A stretch of 31,595 nucleotides of DNA, taken from a virus. This document shows, in pieces, positions 12,067 to 21,326 of the stretch. Below the pieces are notes generated by a model. That model did no database searches and was not told the DNA's origin. It saw only the letters and a list, made by a program, of their open reading frames with translations. The first letter of the stretch is position 1. Every line of letters starts with the position of its first letter. The DNA lies in the IMG/VR virus record IMGVR_UViG_3300009610_000061, positions 1 through 31,595 of that record. One strand, given 5' to 3'. A program made the translations under genes and the position numbers.

Positions 12067-12135
12067 ATGGGTATTACCGACATTCTTTTACTGCTCATTC
12101 TCATCGTCCTCATCGTAGGGCAGATCCGGAGGTAA
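12067..12135 (+). CDS. 22-residue hydrophobic membrane peptide
   Basis: The ATG at 12067 has GGAG seven bases upstream. The product has a short head (MGITD), then a run of Leu/Ile/Val (ILLLLILIVLIVG) and a basic end QIRR, the expected topology for a single inner-membrane span. Its last codons contain the GGAGG that serves the next gene, so the two are coupled. A 7-bp hairpin (GGTTCCG 12029-12035, CGGAACC 12046-12052) lies just upstream. A different frame running through here joins the next gene (possible starts 11964 or 12021), but those starts have no SD. Similar minute membrane peptides occur near phage structural or lysis genes; pinholin-like or unknown membrane roles are possible. Confidence 0.6.
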   Translation: MGITDILLLLILIVLIVGQIRR

Positions 12136-12137
12136 CA

Positions 12138-12398
12138 ATGTCACTACCCCCCACTCCCGGTCCACCGTTTGACCCTCCCGGCCCGCCGAGTGGGGGGCCA
12201 CCGGGAAACCCAGACCCGCACGGGAACCCGACGCCCTTTGCAGACGAGCCTATCACGTTCGCCGCGCCCGCACAGGCGCAGGGTCAGTACATTCACGGCC
12301 AGCCGGTCACGGCTTGGCCTCCCCATGGTGGCCTTGTCCCCACGCATGGAGCGCCTATCCCAATCACGGACCCGCCCAGCGGTGCGCCCCAGCCGTAA
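12138..12398 (+). CDS. Pro/Gly-rich hypothetical protein (86 aa)
   Basis: The ATG at 12138 has CGGAGG five bases upstream. The product is low-complexity: PPTPGPPFDPPGPPSGGPPG in the first 25 residues, then TPFADEPITFAAP, QYIHGQPVTAWPPHGG and PIPITDPPSGAPQP. There is no helix or signal peptide. It ends 12 bases before the tail-fibre gene and is probably a virion or fibre-associated linker protein. The frame remains open upstream to about 11904, so a longer product cannot be excluded. Confidence 0.7.
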   Translation: MSLPPTPGPPFDPPGPPSGGPPGNPDPHGNPTPFADEPITFAAPAQAQGQYIHGQPVTAWPPHGGLVPTHGAPIPITDPPSGAPQP

Positions 12399-12410
12399 AG
12401 GAACGAGACA

Positions 12411-15401
12411 ATGCCGCCTCTCAAGATCGCGCAGTACCCGAAGAACCAAGATGGCACGCCCATGGATCTCGAGGTTCTGGTTCTTACCGACGCCGCTGGT
12501 CTTAATGGTGCGCGTCTGGAATTTACCCCCGTAGGGCCGGATGGGGCTCCCATCGACGCGAAAGCGGCGGTCGTCGTAGACCCAACTGGCGCGCTCGTGG
12601 TCAACGCGTCGGCGATATCCAACGTCCCTTATGGGCCGGTGTGGGATGGTTCGGGCATGGCGCCGAGCCAGAATACCGTTTACGACAAGATCAACGCGCT
12701 CGAGGCGACGATTTCGGGCGGTGGCATCAATTACAAGGGGACTTGGAACGCATCTACGAATACGCCTGCTATCCCAGCCGCTGCCGTCGGGAATAAAGGG
12801 TGGTATTACAAGGTATCTGTCGCTGGAACGACCTCCATCAACGGAATTAACGACTGGGGCGTTGATGACTGGATCGTTTCCAATGGCGTAACGTGGGATA
12901 AGGTCGACAACAGCGACAAGGTGTCGAGTGTAAACGGCCAGACAGGCGTTGTCACTATCACAAAAGCTGATGTAGGTCTTTCAAACGTCGATAATACGAG
13001 TGATGCGAACAAGCCGATCAGTAACGCGACGCAAACGGCGCTCAACCTCAAGTTGGATGATTCGCAGGCGTCGGCGTTTGGGCTTCAGTGGCTTGGCCAG
13101 ACAGACGCCGCGACGGCCAAGGCGTCCTTGGGGCTCACCAAGGCGGACGTAGGGCTGGATCAGGTCGATAATACGGCTGATATTGACAAACCCGTCAGCA
13201 ACGCGACACAGTTGGCTTTGAACCAGAAGGCAGGCCTCGCTGTCTTTACTCCCAGCACCAACGGCCTCGCTCCCGCTTCTGGCGGAGGTAGCGTGAAGTT
13301 CCTGTGCGCAGATGGCACGTGGAAAGATCCGCTGCTTCTGCTGCCGCAGGCCGGGGTTTCGTCTTTCAACGGTCGTACCGGCGCTGTGGTGCTCACTGGC
13401 GCTGATGTGAACACGGCGCTGGGCTATACGGCGGCAAGTACCGCGCTTGTCAGCACGAGCGCTGCTGGTCTGGCTCCCACTAGGCCGGGAGGTACGGATA
13501 CGTTCTTGCGTGGTGATGGCGCATGGGCTGTTCCAGCGGTTCCGGCGGGCAGCGTGGCATGGGGCGCGATCACTGGCACTTTGTCCAACCAGACCGACCT
13601 CCAGAATGCGCTCAACGCCAAGGCAGCGGCGGTTCATACGCACGTACCCGCAGACATACTGACCGTGCCGACTGCCACGGTGTTCTACCGGAAGACCGCT
13701 GGTACTGGCGCGGCGGAAACCCAGACGCTGGCGACGCTTAAGACGGACTTGGGCCTCACTGGCACCAACAGCGGTGACCAGACTTCGATCGCCGGGATTA
13801 CCGGGACGCTGGCGCAGTTCAACACGGCGTTGACTGACGACAACTTCGCTGGTATAGGCGCGGCGAATACTTTTACCGCTGACCAGACGATTAACAAGGC
13901 CAGCCCGCAATTCACGCTGAACCCAACGAGCGGCGGTAGCGTCGTCGAGTTGATGGGCGCGGCGGGAACGCAGGCGCTCCGGTTGCAAGGTACGACCGGC
14001 ATCGGCTATGTTCGGGCTGATACAGTTTACATCACTAACAAGACTGGCGCTGCGAACTATGGTGTCTTCAGCGCGACCGGCCTCGCCGTTACCGGAACTC
14101 TGTCGGCTACAGGTGCGGTCAGTGGCTCTAATCTCTCCGGAACCAATACCGGGGATCAATCCAGCATCGTCGGTATCACTGGTACTATAGCGCAGTTCAA
14201 TACTGCTTGTTCCGACGCGGATTTCTCCACCGTCGGTCACGTTCACGCCACTTTCACCAGCAGCGTAGCGGGCTTTGTCCCTGCCAGCGGCGGCGGCACG
14301 GCCAATTTCCTCCGTGCTGATGGGACATTCGCAGCGCCTCCGGGTGGCGGCGGACTAACCGACGGCGATAAGGGCGACGTGGTTGTTAGTGGGGGCGGCA
14401 CCGTCCTGACGGTCGAGAGCGTCGGCGGGGCGGCAATCGCCACTGTCTCCGCTCTGTCGAACTATCTGCCGCTGACCGGCGGGACAGTGACCGGCCTATT
14501 GGCGTGCAGCTCGGGCTTTGACTGCACCAACGGCAATATCGTTTCGCAGGCAGCCGCAGGAGGCAATGCCCAATACGACCTGAAAGACGACCTCAATGTG
14601 CGTCAAGGCTTGGTGTTCTGGAACCGTGGTGACGATACAATCAAAATTCGCCGCTATGATGCTGCTGGCACTGCAATTGAGGGCGAACTAACCATTGGCG
14701 CGACCATTGCCACGTTCACCAATACAACCTTGTGGTTGAATACCGACAAAATGTATATGCTGCACAACGGCACCAACGGTTATATCCGGACCGCGCCGAC
14801 CGGCGGCGGCGACCTTTATCTAGGCGCGCAGGGCGCCTCTACTCTTCAACTAATTGCAGGTGGCGCGGCTGCTTTCAGCGGTTCTCTGACAGTAGCTACA
14901 ACGCTAGCTGTCACCGGGGCGATCACGCAGGGTGGTGTGGCGGTTCTCACAGCGGGCTTGGCAACGTCATCCGGCCTGACCATGGCGGCCACCAATCGCT
15001 TCCTTGGTCGCGATACGGCGGGCAGCGGCGCGGTTGAGGAAATCACTGCTACGGCAGCGATGACCATGCTCGGCGCGGCCCCAGATGCTCCGCGTATTGG
15101 CACATCAACGAGCAACGCCACGCTGACCCCGGTCGGCACTAATGACATGACTACCCGTACGACACAGACGGTGGCGCTGACCATCGCTGCGCCGACGGGT
15201 ACGGCTGTAGACGGCTTCGGTCATGTCATACGTATCAAGGCCACCGCCGCCATTGCGACAGTCACTTGGAATGCAATCTATCGCGCTATTGGCGTCACTC
15301 TGCCAACTAGCCTAGTTAATGCCAAGACTACCTACATCGGTATCATCTATAACGCTCTCGATACTAAGTGGGACGTCGTCAGCGTAGCAACGGAGGCTTG
15401 A
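12411..15401 (+). CDS. Tail fibre protein built of repeated modules (996 aa)
   Basis: The ATG at 12411 has AAGGA eight bases upstream. The first ~100 residues would attach to the tail. The shaft is made of recurring phage-fibre modules: SSVNGQTGVVTITKADVGL (about 168-186) with VDNTSDANKPISNATQTALN, repeated at about 243-275 (TKADVGLDQVDNTADIDKPV) and again as SSFNGRTGAVVLTGADV. GLAPASGGGS-FL-ADGTW occurs three times (about 283, 354, 622). GTNSGDQTSIAGITGTLAQF occurs twice (about 452 and 576). These give slender trimeric beta shafts. The end (TPVGTNDMTTRTTQTVALTI ... VVSVATEA) is a likely receptor-binding tip or trimerisation domain. It determines host recognition. It sits between terS and terL, an unusual place. 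Confidence 0.88.
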   Translation: MPPLKIAQYPKNQDGTPMDLEVLVLTDAAGLNGARLEFTPVGPDGAPIDAKAAVVVDPTGALVVNASAISNVPYGPVWDGSGMAPSQNTVYDKINALEATISGGGINYKGTWNASTNTPAIPAAAVGNKGWYYKVSVAGTTSINGINDWGVDDWIVSNGVTWDKVDNSDKVSSVNGQTGVVTITKADVGLSNVDNTSDANKPISNATQTALNLKLDDSQASAFGLQWLGQTDAATAKASLGLTKADVGLDQVDNTADIDKPVSNATQLALNQKAGLAVFTPSTNGLAPASGGGSVKFLCADGTWKDPLLLLPQAGVSSFNGRTGAVVLTGADVNTALGYTAASTALVSTSAAGLAPTRPGGTDTFLRGDGAWAVPAVPAGSVAWGAITGTLSNQTDLQNALNAKAAAVHTHVPADILTVPTATVFYRKTAGTGAAETQTLATLKTDLGLTGTNSGDQTSIAGITGTLAQFNTALTDDNFAGIGAANTFTADQTINKASPQFTLNPTSGGSVVELMGAAGTQALRLQGTTGIGYVRADTVYITNKTGAANYGVFSATGLAVTGTLSATGAVSGSNLSGTNTGDQSSIVGITGTIAQFNTACSDADFSTVGHVHATFTSSVAGFVPASGGGTANFLRADGTFAAPPGGGGLTDGDKGDVVVSGGGTVLTVESVGGAAIATVSALSNYLPLTGGTVTGLLACSSGFDCTNGNIVSQAAAGGNAQYDLKDDLNVRQGLVFWNRGDDTIKIRRYDAAGTAIEGELTIGATIATFTNTTLWLNTDKMYMLHNGTNGYIRTAPTGGGDLYLGAQGASTLQLIAGGAAAFSGSLTVATTLAVTGAITQGGVAVLTAGLATSSGLTMAATNRFLGRDTAGSGAVEEITATAAMTMLGAAPDAPRIGTSTSNATLTPVGTNDMTTRTTQTVALTIAAPTGTAVDGFGHVIRIKATAAIATVTWNAIYRAIGVTLPTSLVNAKTTYIGIIYNALDTKWDVVSVATEA

Positions 15402-15404
15402 TCG

Positions 15405-16166
15405 ATGAACCCGTTCAAAGTTATGAGGACGCGCAGGGCTGGCGGCGGTGGCATTGTCTGGAAAGGTTCGACCTACGGCGAGAATTACAACAACGCCGGG
15501 ACCGTCACCCTCAACTATGCCGGGGGATTTTTCGACGCTGCCAACAATCCCATCACCCCGGTTGCTGATGACCTTATCGTCTGCTTCACCGGACACGCGG
15601 GACTCGCGGGTCGGTCGATCGCCCAGCTCGCGCCGGTCGGCAATGTTTCGGGCGGCTTTACCGCCGCCCATGCCGCCGCTTTTGGAATGGCGGACTCCAA
15701 CTATTTTACGGGCGGCGTTCATTATCAGTTCGTAGGCACCAATACTTCACTACAGATCGTTAACTGCGGCGTTTCGGGCGACGCAATCGGCGTCGCTATT
15801 CATGTTTTCAGTGGGGTCAACGCGACCACGGTATTAGATGTTGCATCAGTCGTCACACAGGGCGGTAACACCGGGCAGGTCAATCCTCCTGCCATTACTC
15901 CGGTAACGGCGGGGGCTAAGATTATCGTTTGCGGCGGGATGGCTGGCGGTTCTTCCAGCATTCTTCAGAACCCCGGCGATCTCAGTTCGGTCAATGGACA
16001 TTTTCGCAATTGGAACGCTTTGAGCGGAACGAGGAAGCTACAGATTGCCGCAGGGCTGAAACTCGATTGGACGAGTGGTGCATTCGATCCTGCGCTTTGG
16101 ACCGGGGGAAGCTCTAATACAACTGATAGCTGGGGCGCGGCTTGCATCGCGCTCCGACCAGCATAG
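15405..16166 (+). CDS. Beta-rich virion protein, probably fibre-associated (253 aa)
   Basis: The ATG at 15405 has GGAGG eight bases upstream, overlapping the end of the fibre gene. The product is Gly/Ala/Thr/Val-rich and strand-like throughout. It starts MNPFKVMRTRRAGGGGIVWK and ends with NTTDSWGAACIALRPA. The pattern of an ADDLIVCFTGHAG strand followed by alternating strands and a closing W-aliphatic-ALRP strand resembles jelly-roll phage receptor or decoration proteins encoded beside fibres. It contains no enzymatic motif. Order and composition suggest a fibre tip, adaptor or head fibre. The final segment was checked for a diversity-generating variable region, but no reverse transcriptase or template copy is in the window. 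Confidence 0.8.
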   Translation: MNPFKVMRTRRAGGGGIVWKGSTYGENYNNAGTVTLNYAGGFFDAANNPITPVADDLIVCFTGHAGLAGRSIAQLAPVGNVSGGFTAAHAAAFGMADSNYFTGGVHYQFVGTNTSLQIVNCGVSGDAIGVAIHVFSGVNATTVLDVASVVTQGGNTGQVNPPAITPVTAGAKIIVCGGMAGGSSSILQNPGDLSSVNGHFRNWNALSGTRKLQIAAGLKLDWTSGAFDPALWTGGSSNTTDSWGAACIALRPA

Positions 16167-16173
16167 GGGATTT

Positions 16174-17823
16174 ATGACAACAGTTAGTCTTGAGGGCATC
16201 AGAGCCATACAGCAGCAGCGGGAGCTCAAGGCTATCGCTGTGAACATTGACGATGAACTCGCCGATGAAATGGCGCTGTGCTATCTCGATCCGTATCGCT
16301 TCGTTCTCGTTGCTTTTGACTGGGGCCGTGGGGAACTTGAAAAGTTCACCGGCCCGGATAAATGGCAGACCGCCCATTTGAAGAGCATACGCGACACGCT
16401 CAACGAAACACGCAACGACGCGGAGCGTATCAATGATCCGCTGTTCTACGCGACAAAGGCAGGACACGGCGTCGGGAAGTCGGCCGACACCGCATGGATC
16501 ATCCTATGGCTCATGTCCACGCGTCCGCACTTCGCCGGGGTGGTCACCGCCAATACCAAGGATCAGCTAACCCGCAAGACTTGGCGCGAACTGGAGGTCT
16601 GGCGGCGACGCTGCATCACGGGTCACTGGTTCAAGTACAACGCGACCAGCCTGCATCATGTCGAATACAAGGATACGTGGCGAACCGACGCCATTCCGTG
16701 GAGCGATCACAATTCGGAAGCCTTCGCCGGTATGCACAACGCTGGACGCGGACAGGCTATTATCTTTGATGAGGCCTCAGGTATTTCAGATAAGATTTGG
16801 GAGGTCGCGGAAGGCGCGATGTCCGACCCCGATGCTTTCTGGTTTGTCTACGGCAACCCCACGAAGAGATCGGGACGTTTCTATGACTGCTGGCACAAGT
16901 TCGCGCGGCGCTGGACGAAATTCACCGTTGATGCTCGCGAAGCTGCAATGGCGAACAAGAAGCGCCTTGCTGAGATCATCGAGGATTGGGGCCTCGACAG
17001 CGACTATGCCCGCGTGCGCGTACTGGGCCAGTTCCCGGAGCAGGACGTCGCTACACTTATTCCAGCGGAGTGGCTTGACAAGGCACTGAACCGCCCGGTC
17101 ATTGGCTGCGACCGCTACCGCCCGATATGGGGCTTGGACGTTGCGCGGTTTGGCGATGACCGCACCGCCCTAGCCAAGCGCCGAAATCGTATGCTGATGG
17201 AGCCTATTGTCTTCTGGCAAGGCTTGAACCTGATGCAGACGGCACAACGAATTCAAGTAATGTGGGAGAACACCGATGTTGATGACAAGCCGAGCGCGAT
17301 CTGTATTGATGCAATCGGGGTCGGCGCTGGCGTGGTTGATCGCCTCAACGAAATGGCCGCTGAGGGTCATTTTGAAGGAACGCAAATCATCGGAATTAAC
17401 GTCAGTGAAGTAGCCGGTATTCACGATAAGTTCTCGCGCCTGCGCGATGAGCTATGGTGGCGTGCTCGTAGCTGGTTTGAAAAGATGGACTGCTCCATGC
17501 TGGTCGACATTGAAAAGCGCCAGATGTGGATACTTGACGAGGGTAACGAAGAATTCTTCGAAGACCCCGAGTACCGCATGTCGCGTAAGTCGCCTATTGT
17601 GGACGAAATGCGAGATATATTGTTTAGTTACCTCCCGAATGGTAAGATCAAGCTGGAGCCCAAGCAGGACACGAAGGAACGCTTGGGTCGTTCACCAGAT
17701 GGCGCGGATGCCTTTGTTCTTACATTCGCTGAGTACGACTCGCTCCTTAATACCGAAGGGGAGCGACGTGATCGTTACGCAAAGCGGGATACTCATTCAA
17801 AAGGGAGTGCATGGGCAGCATGA
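16174..17823 (+). CDS. terL: Terminase large subunit, ATPase-nuclease (549 aa)
   Basis: The start ATG 16174 has AGGGGA three to eight bases upstream and follows the previous stop by seven bases. The ATPase domain shows Walker A AGHGVGKS (96-103) and Walker B AIIFDEAS (195-202), with FVYGNPTKRSGRF (224-236) as the coupling motif region. The RNase H-like nuclease domain shows GLDVARFGDD (320-329, catalytic Asp), ICIDAIGVGAGV (377-388, second acidic site) and SPDGADAFVLTF near 521 (third acidic site). All three metal-binding positions are present, so the enzyme should pump and cut DNA. The ATG/TGA overlap with the portal gene indicates coupled expression. Confidence 0.95.
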   Translation: MTTVSLEGIRAIQQQRELKAIAVNIDDELADEMALCYLDPYRFVLVAFDWGRGELEKFTGPDKWQTAHLKSIRDTLNETRNDAERINDPLFYATKAGHGVGKSADTAWIILWLMSTRPHFAGVVTANTKDQLTRKTWRELEVWRRRCITGHWFKYNATSLHHVEYKDTWRTDAIPWSDHNSEAFAGMHNAGRGQAIIFDEASGISDKIWEVAEGAMSDPDAFWFVYGNPTKRSGRFYDCWHKFARRWTKFTVDAREAAMANKKRLAEIIEDWGLDSDYARVRVLGQFPEQDVATLIPAEWLDKALNRPVIGCDRYRPIWGLDVARFGDDRTALAKRRNRMLMEPIVFWQGLNLMQTAQRIQVMWENTDVDDKPSAICIDAIGVGAGVVDRLNEMAAEGHFEGTQIIGINVSEVAGIHDKFSRLRDELWWRARSWFEKMDCSMLVDIEKRQMWILDEGNEEFFEDPEYRMSRKSPIVDEMRDILFSYLPNGKIKLEPKQDTKERLGRSPDGADAFVLTFAEYDSLLNTEGERRDRYAKRDTHSKGSAWAA

Positions 17824-20087
17824 GCGCTATCGAACAAGCAAGGGATGACGAGTATCCCATCGCCGAGTCCGGGGAACCCTCCGACGACTTTGAATTCCGT
17901 CGCCTGAAAAGGGATATCAAGGATGGGCAACGCGCGCGGAGTAAGTGGCGCTCGGAAGCCAAGCGGGCATTCGCGTTTGTTGCCAGCGATCAATGGAGCG
18001 AGGAAGATAAGCGTGTCCTTGATGACCAGCAGCGCCCTAGTATCACGTTCAACCGTGTCGCCCCCATTCTTAACGCTGTGTGCGGACTGGAGGTCAACAA
18101 CCGGCAGACTGTTGTGTATTCCCCGCGTGAACAAGGTGACGTTGGTATAAACGAGATGATCACCTCCACCGGCAAGTGGATACGTGATGAATGCCATGCG
18201 GAGGACGAGGAAAGCGAATCATTCCGCGACATGGCTATTTGCGGCGAGGGTTGGACTGAAACCCGCATGGACTTCGACGAAGACCCGCGCGGCGTAGTGG
18301 TTGAGGAGCGGATCAATCCGCTGGAGATGGGCGTCAACCGCGGCGCTGGTCGAAAGAACTACATTGACGCTCGCATGGTGTATCGCATTCGCCAGATGGA
18401 CCCGGATGACGTACGGGCGTTGCTAGAGCTGGACGAAGAGCTTAACGACGCCGCCATTGATGCCAAGTGGCTAGATGAGGAAATTACCCCGGAAGACGGC
18501 GGTACAGGCGAGAAGAAGGATTACCCTGAGAAAACTCGCGAATTCGTGGAGGGTGCGCGCCGGGGCAAGCTGAAAACCGTCACCGTCGTACAGTGCCAGT
18601 ATTGGAAGCGCGAGCCGGTCAACATGGTGGCAACGCCTACTGATCAGGCCGTGCAGGAAATGACGGATGACGAATTCGCCGCGTTCAAGGCGCGAGCTGA
18701 GGCAGTAGGCGCGGCGGGCAGGCCAATTGAGTTCGAGCACGCGCGCGTGACGAAGAAGGTGTACTACGAATGCTTCATCGGCAACCAGATTTTGCATACG
18801 CGCAAGATCGAGATGGGCATGTTCCAGTTCCGGGCCATGACCGCCTACCGCGATCACGAGAAGAAGTGTTTCTACGGCATGGTGCGTGATATGTTCGATC
18901 CGCAGATGTGGGCGAACAAGTGGCTCAGTCAGACGATGCACATTATGAACACGAACGCGAAGGGTGGACTGCTAGCTGAGACCGACGCGTTCCAGAACGT
19001 GCGAAAGGCCGAGCGTGATTGGAGCAACCCCACGAAGATCGTCTGGGTAAAGCCCGGAGCTCTGCAGAAGAACAAGGTCAAGGAGCGGACGCCGGGGCAG
19101 TTACCGGCAGGACTTGACGGGCTGATGATGTTTGCCATTAGCAGCATCCGGGACGTTACTGGCGTGAACCTGGAATTGCTGGGGCAGGCTGACCGGGAGC
19201 AGGCCGCCAGCTTGGAAGCGCAGCGTCGTCAGAGCGCTATGACAGTCTTGGCAGCAATGTTTGACAGCCTGCGGCGCTACCGCAAGCTCCAAGGCAAGTT
19301 GATGCTCCAGTTCATCTGGTTGCTTCCCGAGGGTACGCTCGTACGCGTGGTCGAAAAGGGCCAGATCAAATATATCCCGCTGATGAAGGAAGGTAAGAGT
19401 GTAGAGAAGTTCGATGTTGTCATCGATCAGGCTCCTACTTCGCCCGACCAGAAGCAATTCATCTGGGCCATCACCGGACAAATTCTGCAAATGGGTATTC
19501 TTCCGCCGCAGGCAGCCGTGGAACTCCTCAAGTATTCCCCATATCCGGAAAGCGTGGTGGAGGAGATCAAGAAGTCCATGGGTATGGGTGCTGAATTGCC
19601 GCCGGAACAGCTTCAGGAGAAACTGAAGCAAGCCGAGGGCGCGTTGCAGATGCTTGAGCAAGAGCTGAACAAAGCCATGGAGGCTGCCAAGACTGCCGAA
19701 GATGACCGCGCGGTGGAGATGCTCAAGCTGGAGATCGACGAGTATCGCGCCGCAACCGAACGCCTCAAGGAACAGTGGGCGGCAAAGATAGATGTCGGTA
19801 GCATGATTGCTGACGGCACCCGCGCTGAAGCTGCTGTCCTCGGTGCGGAGGTCAAGGCCCGCCAGCCCGTAGCAGGCGCGGTTAGTCCTAGAGATGCGGC
19901 ACAGGAACTCCCCGATATTGGTGGCGGAGCTCCCGGCCCCGGCATTGGACAGGGCGCTGATCTAAGCGGCCTCACACAGAAAGTTGATCAGCTTGCAGGA
20001 ATGATAGGGCAGCTTCTGCAAGGACTACAGCCTCAGCAGCAGGAGCCATTACCTCCTCCGTCTGAGCCCATTGCCCCGCTTGAATAG
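17811..20087 (+). CDS. Portal protein, P22 type (758 aa)
   Basis: The start lies inside the end of terL; ATG 17811 has AAGG six bases upstream and a second ATG at 17820 overlaps the terL stop (ATGA). Residues 28-120 carry the family signature (FRRLKRDIKDGQRARSKWR; DQQRPSITFNRVAPILNAVCGLEVNNRQ), followed by a long wing and core with ICGEGWTETRMDFDEDP. About 590-665 is a coiled-coil-forming Glu/Lys/Gln stretch (EKLKQAEGALQMLEQELNKA), then a Gly/Pro/Gln-rich tail. The length of 758 is in the range of P22-like portals (about 725). Twelve copies form the DNA channel at the capsid vertex and bind terminase and adaptor. Confidence 0.93.
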   Translation: MGSMSAIEQARDDEYPIAESGEPSDDFEFRRLKRDIKDGQRARSKWRSEAKRAFAFVASDQWSEEDKRVLDDQQRPSITFNRVAPILNAVCGLEVNNRQTVVYSPREQGDVGINEMITSTGKWIRDECHAEDEESESFRDMAICGEGWTETRMDFDEDPRGVVVEERINPLEMGVNRGAGRKNYIDARMVYRIRQMDPDDVRALLELDEELNDAAIDAKWLDEEITPEDGGTGEKKDYPEKTREFVEGARRGKLKTVTVVQCQYWKREPVNMVATPTDQAVQEMTDDEFAAFKARAEAVGAAGRPIEFEHARVTKKVYYECFIGNQILHTRKIEMGMFQFRAMTAYRDHEKKCFYGMVRDMFDPQMWANKWLSQTMHIMNTNAKGGLLAETDAFQNVRKAERDWSNPTKIVWVKPGALQKNKVKERTPGQLPAGLDGLMMFAISSIRDVTGVNLELLGQADREQAASLEAQRRQSAMTVLAAMFDSLRRYRKLQGKLMLQFIWLLPEGTLVRVVEKGQIKYIPLMKEGKSVEKFDVVIDQAPTSPDQKQFIWAITGQILQMGILPPQAAVELLKYSPYPESVVEEIKKSMGMGAELPPEQLQEKLKQAEGALQMLEQELNKAMEAAKTAEDDRAVEMLKLEIDEYRAATERLKEQWAAKIDVGSMIADGTRAEAAVLGAEVKARQPVAGAVSPRDAAQELPDIGGGAPGPGIGQGADLSGLTQKVDQLAGMIGQLLQGLQPQQQEPLPPPSEPIAPLE

Positions 20088-20098
20088 GAGACGTTAGA

Positions 20099-21133
20099 AT
20101 GCCAGCCATTAACGACCTTACTCCCGAAGAAGAAGCTGAGTTCGCACAGCACGGCGTAGTTCCGGCAGGGCCGGGAGGCGAACCGATTACGGAACTGGAA
20201 GCAGAGCCGCCGGAGCCGCCAGAGGGACAAGAGCCGCCGGAGCCGCCTGCCGGACAGGAACCAGCGGAGCCGCCCGCTGAGCCGAAGCCCGGAGAACTTG
20301 GCAGCCGCCATCGCGCTGACGGCACGTTCAAGTCGGCTGATGAACTGGCGGCCGACAAGGCTACGCTGGAGGCTCAGCCTCCGGCCGAACCGCCGCAGTC
20401 CCGCATGGTGCCACACGAAGCTCTCCATGCTGAGCGCCAACGGTCTGCACAAGCTATCCGCACGGCCCAGCTTGCGACAGCTAGGTTGAACGCTATCCTG
20501 ACAGCGCGGGAACAGCGGGTGCCGGGGAACGAAGTGCCGATGCCGGATATCAACCAAGACCCGGCTGGCTACATCTTGGCGCTGGAGCAGCGGCTCGTTG
20601 ATTTTCAGAATGAGCGAGCGCAGGAGCATCAATTCCGACAGATCGATAACGCGCTGGAACAGGACGAACAGTTGTTCGCTCAGTCAGTACCGGACTACGA
20701 CGACGCCAGCACGTACTTCGTCAATTCCCGTGCTCAGGAACTGCTTCAGTTCTACCCGCCTGACCAAGCCAAGAATATAATGACCGAGGAAGCGCGACAG
20801 ATCGCTAATCAGGCATGGCAGCGCGGTATGTCGGCTGGACAGGTAATCTATCAGCTTGCCACGGCGCGCGGCTATCGTCCCAATATGAATCAGCAACCCG
20901 CCCCGCTGCCTGTGCCTCAGCCTAACGGTGGAGGCGTCCAGCCACAGGCAGCGGTGCGCGCGGTGCGAGCAGGCCAGCAGGCCAGTCGCAGCCTGAGCGG
21001 CAGCGGAGGCGTCAGCTTGTCAACTCAGGAGCTTAATGCTGAGGCCTTGCTTGCTATGTCCGACGATGAGTTCGAACAGTATCTCGGCCTTGGTCAAAAG
21101 GGCGCAAATAGTCGGTTTGCGGCGATCGGATAA
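20099..21133 (+). CDS. Capsid scaffolding protein (344 aa)
   Basis: Position between portal and major capsid genes plus composition identify it. The N-terminus is acidic and Pro-rich with three tandem nine-residue repeats of EPPEPPxGQ type (about 36-62). A highly charged helical middle (residues about 95-190) has Gln/Glu-rich heptads, then YDDASTYFVNSRAQELL and a QPAPLPVPQPNGGG linker. The C-terminal helix (TQELNAEALLAMSDDEFEQYL) resembles the coat-interacting ends of other scaffolds. The sequence GSRHRADGTFKSADEL near 68-83 is typical of such proteins. It guides procapsid assembly and leaves before DNA packaging. The ATG at 20099 has AGGAG six to seven bases upstream. Confidence 0.85.
   Translation: MPAINDLTPEEEAEFAQHGVVPAGPGGEPITELEAEPPEPPEGQEPPEPPAGQEPAEPPAEPKPGELGSRHRADGTFKSADELAADKATLEAQPPAEPPQSRMVPHEALHAERQRSAQAIRTAQLATARLNAILTAREQRVPGNEVPMPDINQDPAGYILALEQRLVDFQNERAQEHQFRQIDNALEQDEQLFAQSVPDYDDASTYFVNSRAQELLQFYPPDQAKNIMTEEARQIANQAWQRGMSAGQVIYQLATARGYRPNMNQQPAPLPVPQPNGGGVQPQAAVRAVRAGQQASRSLSGSGGVSLSTQELNAEALLAMSDDEFEQYLGLGQKGANSRFAAIG
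20204..20284 (+). repeat. Three tandem 27-base repeats in the scaffold gene
   Basis: Units at 20204-20230, 20231-20257 and 20258-20284 encode EPPEPPEGQ, EPPEPPAGQ and EPAEPPAEP-type nonapeptides. The units have diverged slightly. They make a stiff Pro-rich acidic spacer and are a likely site for repeat-number change between relatives. Confidence 0.8.
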
Positions 21134-21174
21134 AAGGCTTGCGCGGGCTGGCACTCGCGCGTATCATACACGAC

Positions 21175-21199
21175 TGGGGTGGTTGCCACGGCCACCCCA
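21175..21199 (+). terminator. Eight-bp hairpin after the scaffold gene
   Basis: TGGGGTGG (21175-21182), nine-base loop, CCACCCCA (21192-21199). It stands 41 bases after the scaffold stop, in a 209-base gap before the capsid gene. ACCTCG follows, not a U-run, so it is a weak terminator candidate or an mRNA-stabilising/processing site that could set a high capsid-to-scaffold ratio. Confidence 0.4.
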
Positions 21200-21278
21200 A
21201 CCTCGTAAGTCACCGCACGATACAGGCGACAAGGTGTAGACGACCTCAAAGGTCTTGCGCATACTCCCGGCGCACAGG

Positions 21279-21326
21279 GGGTTTCGCGGTAGTCCGGCGC
21301 ACTGGACTGAGCTGAAACCGAAACCC
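21279..21326 (+). promoter_or_regulatory. Two-tier stem-loop in the capsid-gene leader
   Basis: GGGTTTCG (21279-21286) pairs with CGAAACCC (21319-21326). Nested inside, AGTCC (21291-21295) pairs with GGACT (21304-21308). The AAAGGG ribosome site follows within about five bases and the ATG is at 21343. With the hairpin at 21175-21199 it makes the capsid leader the most structured rightward gap. A role in mRNA stability or strong translation of the most abundant protein is plausible. I saw no convincing sigma-70 promoter in the gap. Confidence 0.55.

Noticed and set aside
11904-12398. Longer version of the Pro-rich gene with a start at 11964 or 12021
   Set aside because: The frame is open, but those starts lack an SD and cross the hairpin and the 22-residue membrane frame, which has a good SD. 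Not excluded, only less likely.
12981-14246. 421-codon open frame antisense to the tail-fibre gene
   Set aside because: The fibre frame has strong modular protein repeats and an SD; the antisense frame is a by-product of GC-rich codon bias with Arg/Ser-rich random composition.
15405-16166. Diversity-generating retroelement variable region at the end of the 253-aa gene
   Set aside because: No reverse transcriptase, no template repeat and no adenine-rich variable codon pattern is present in the window.
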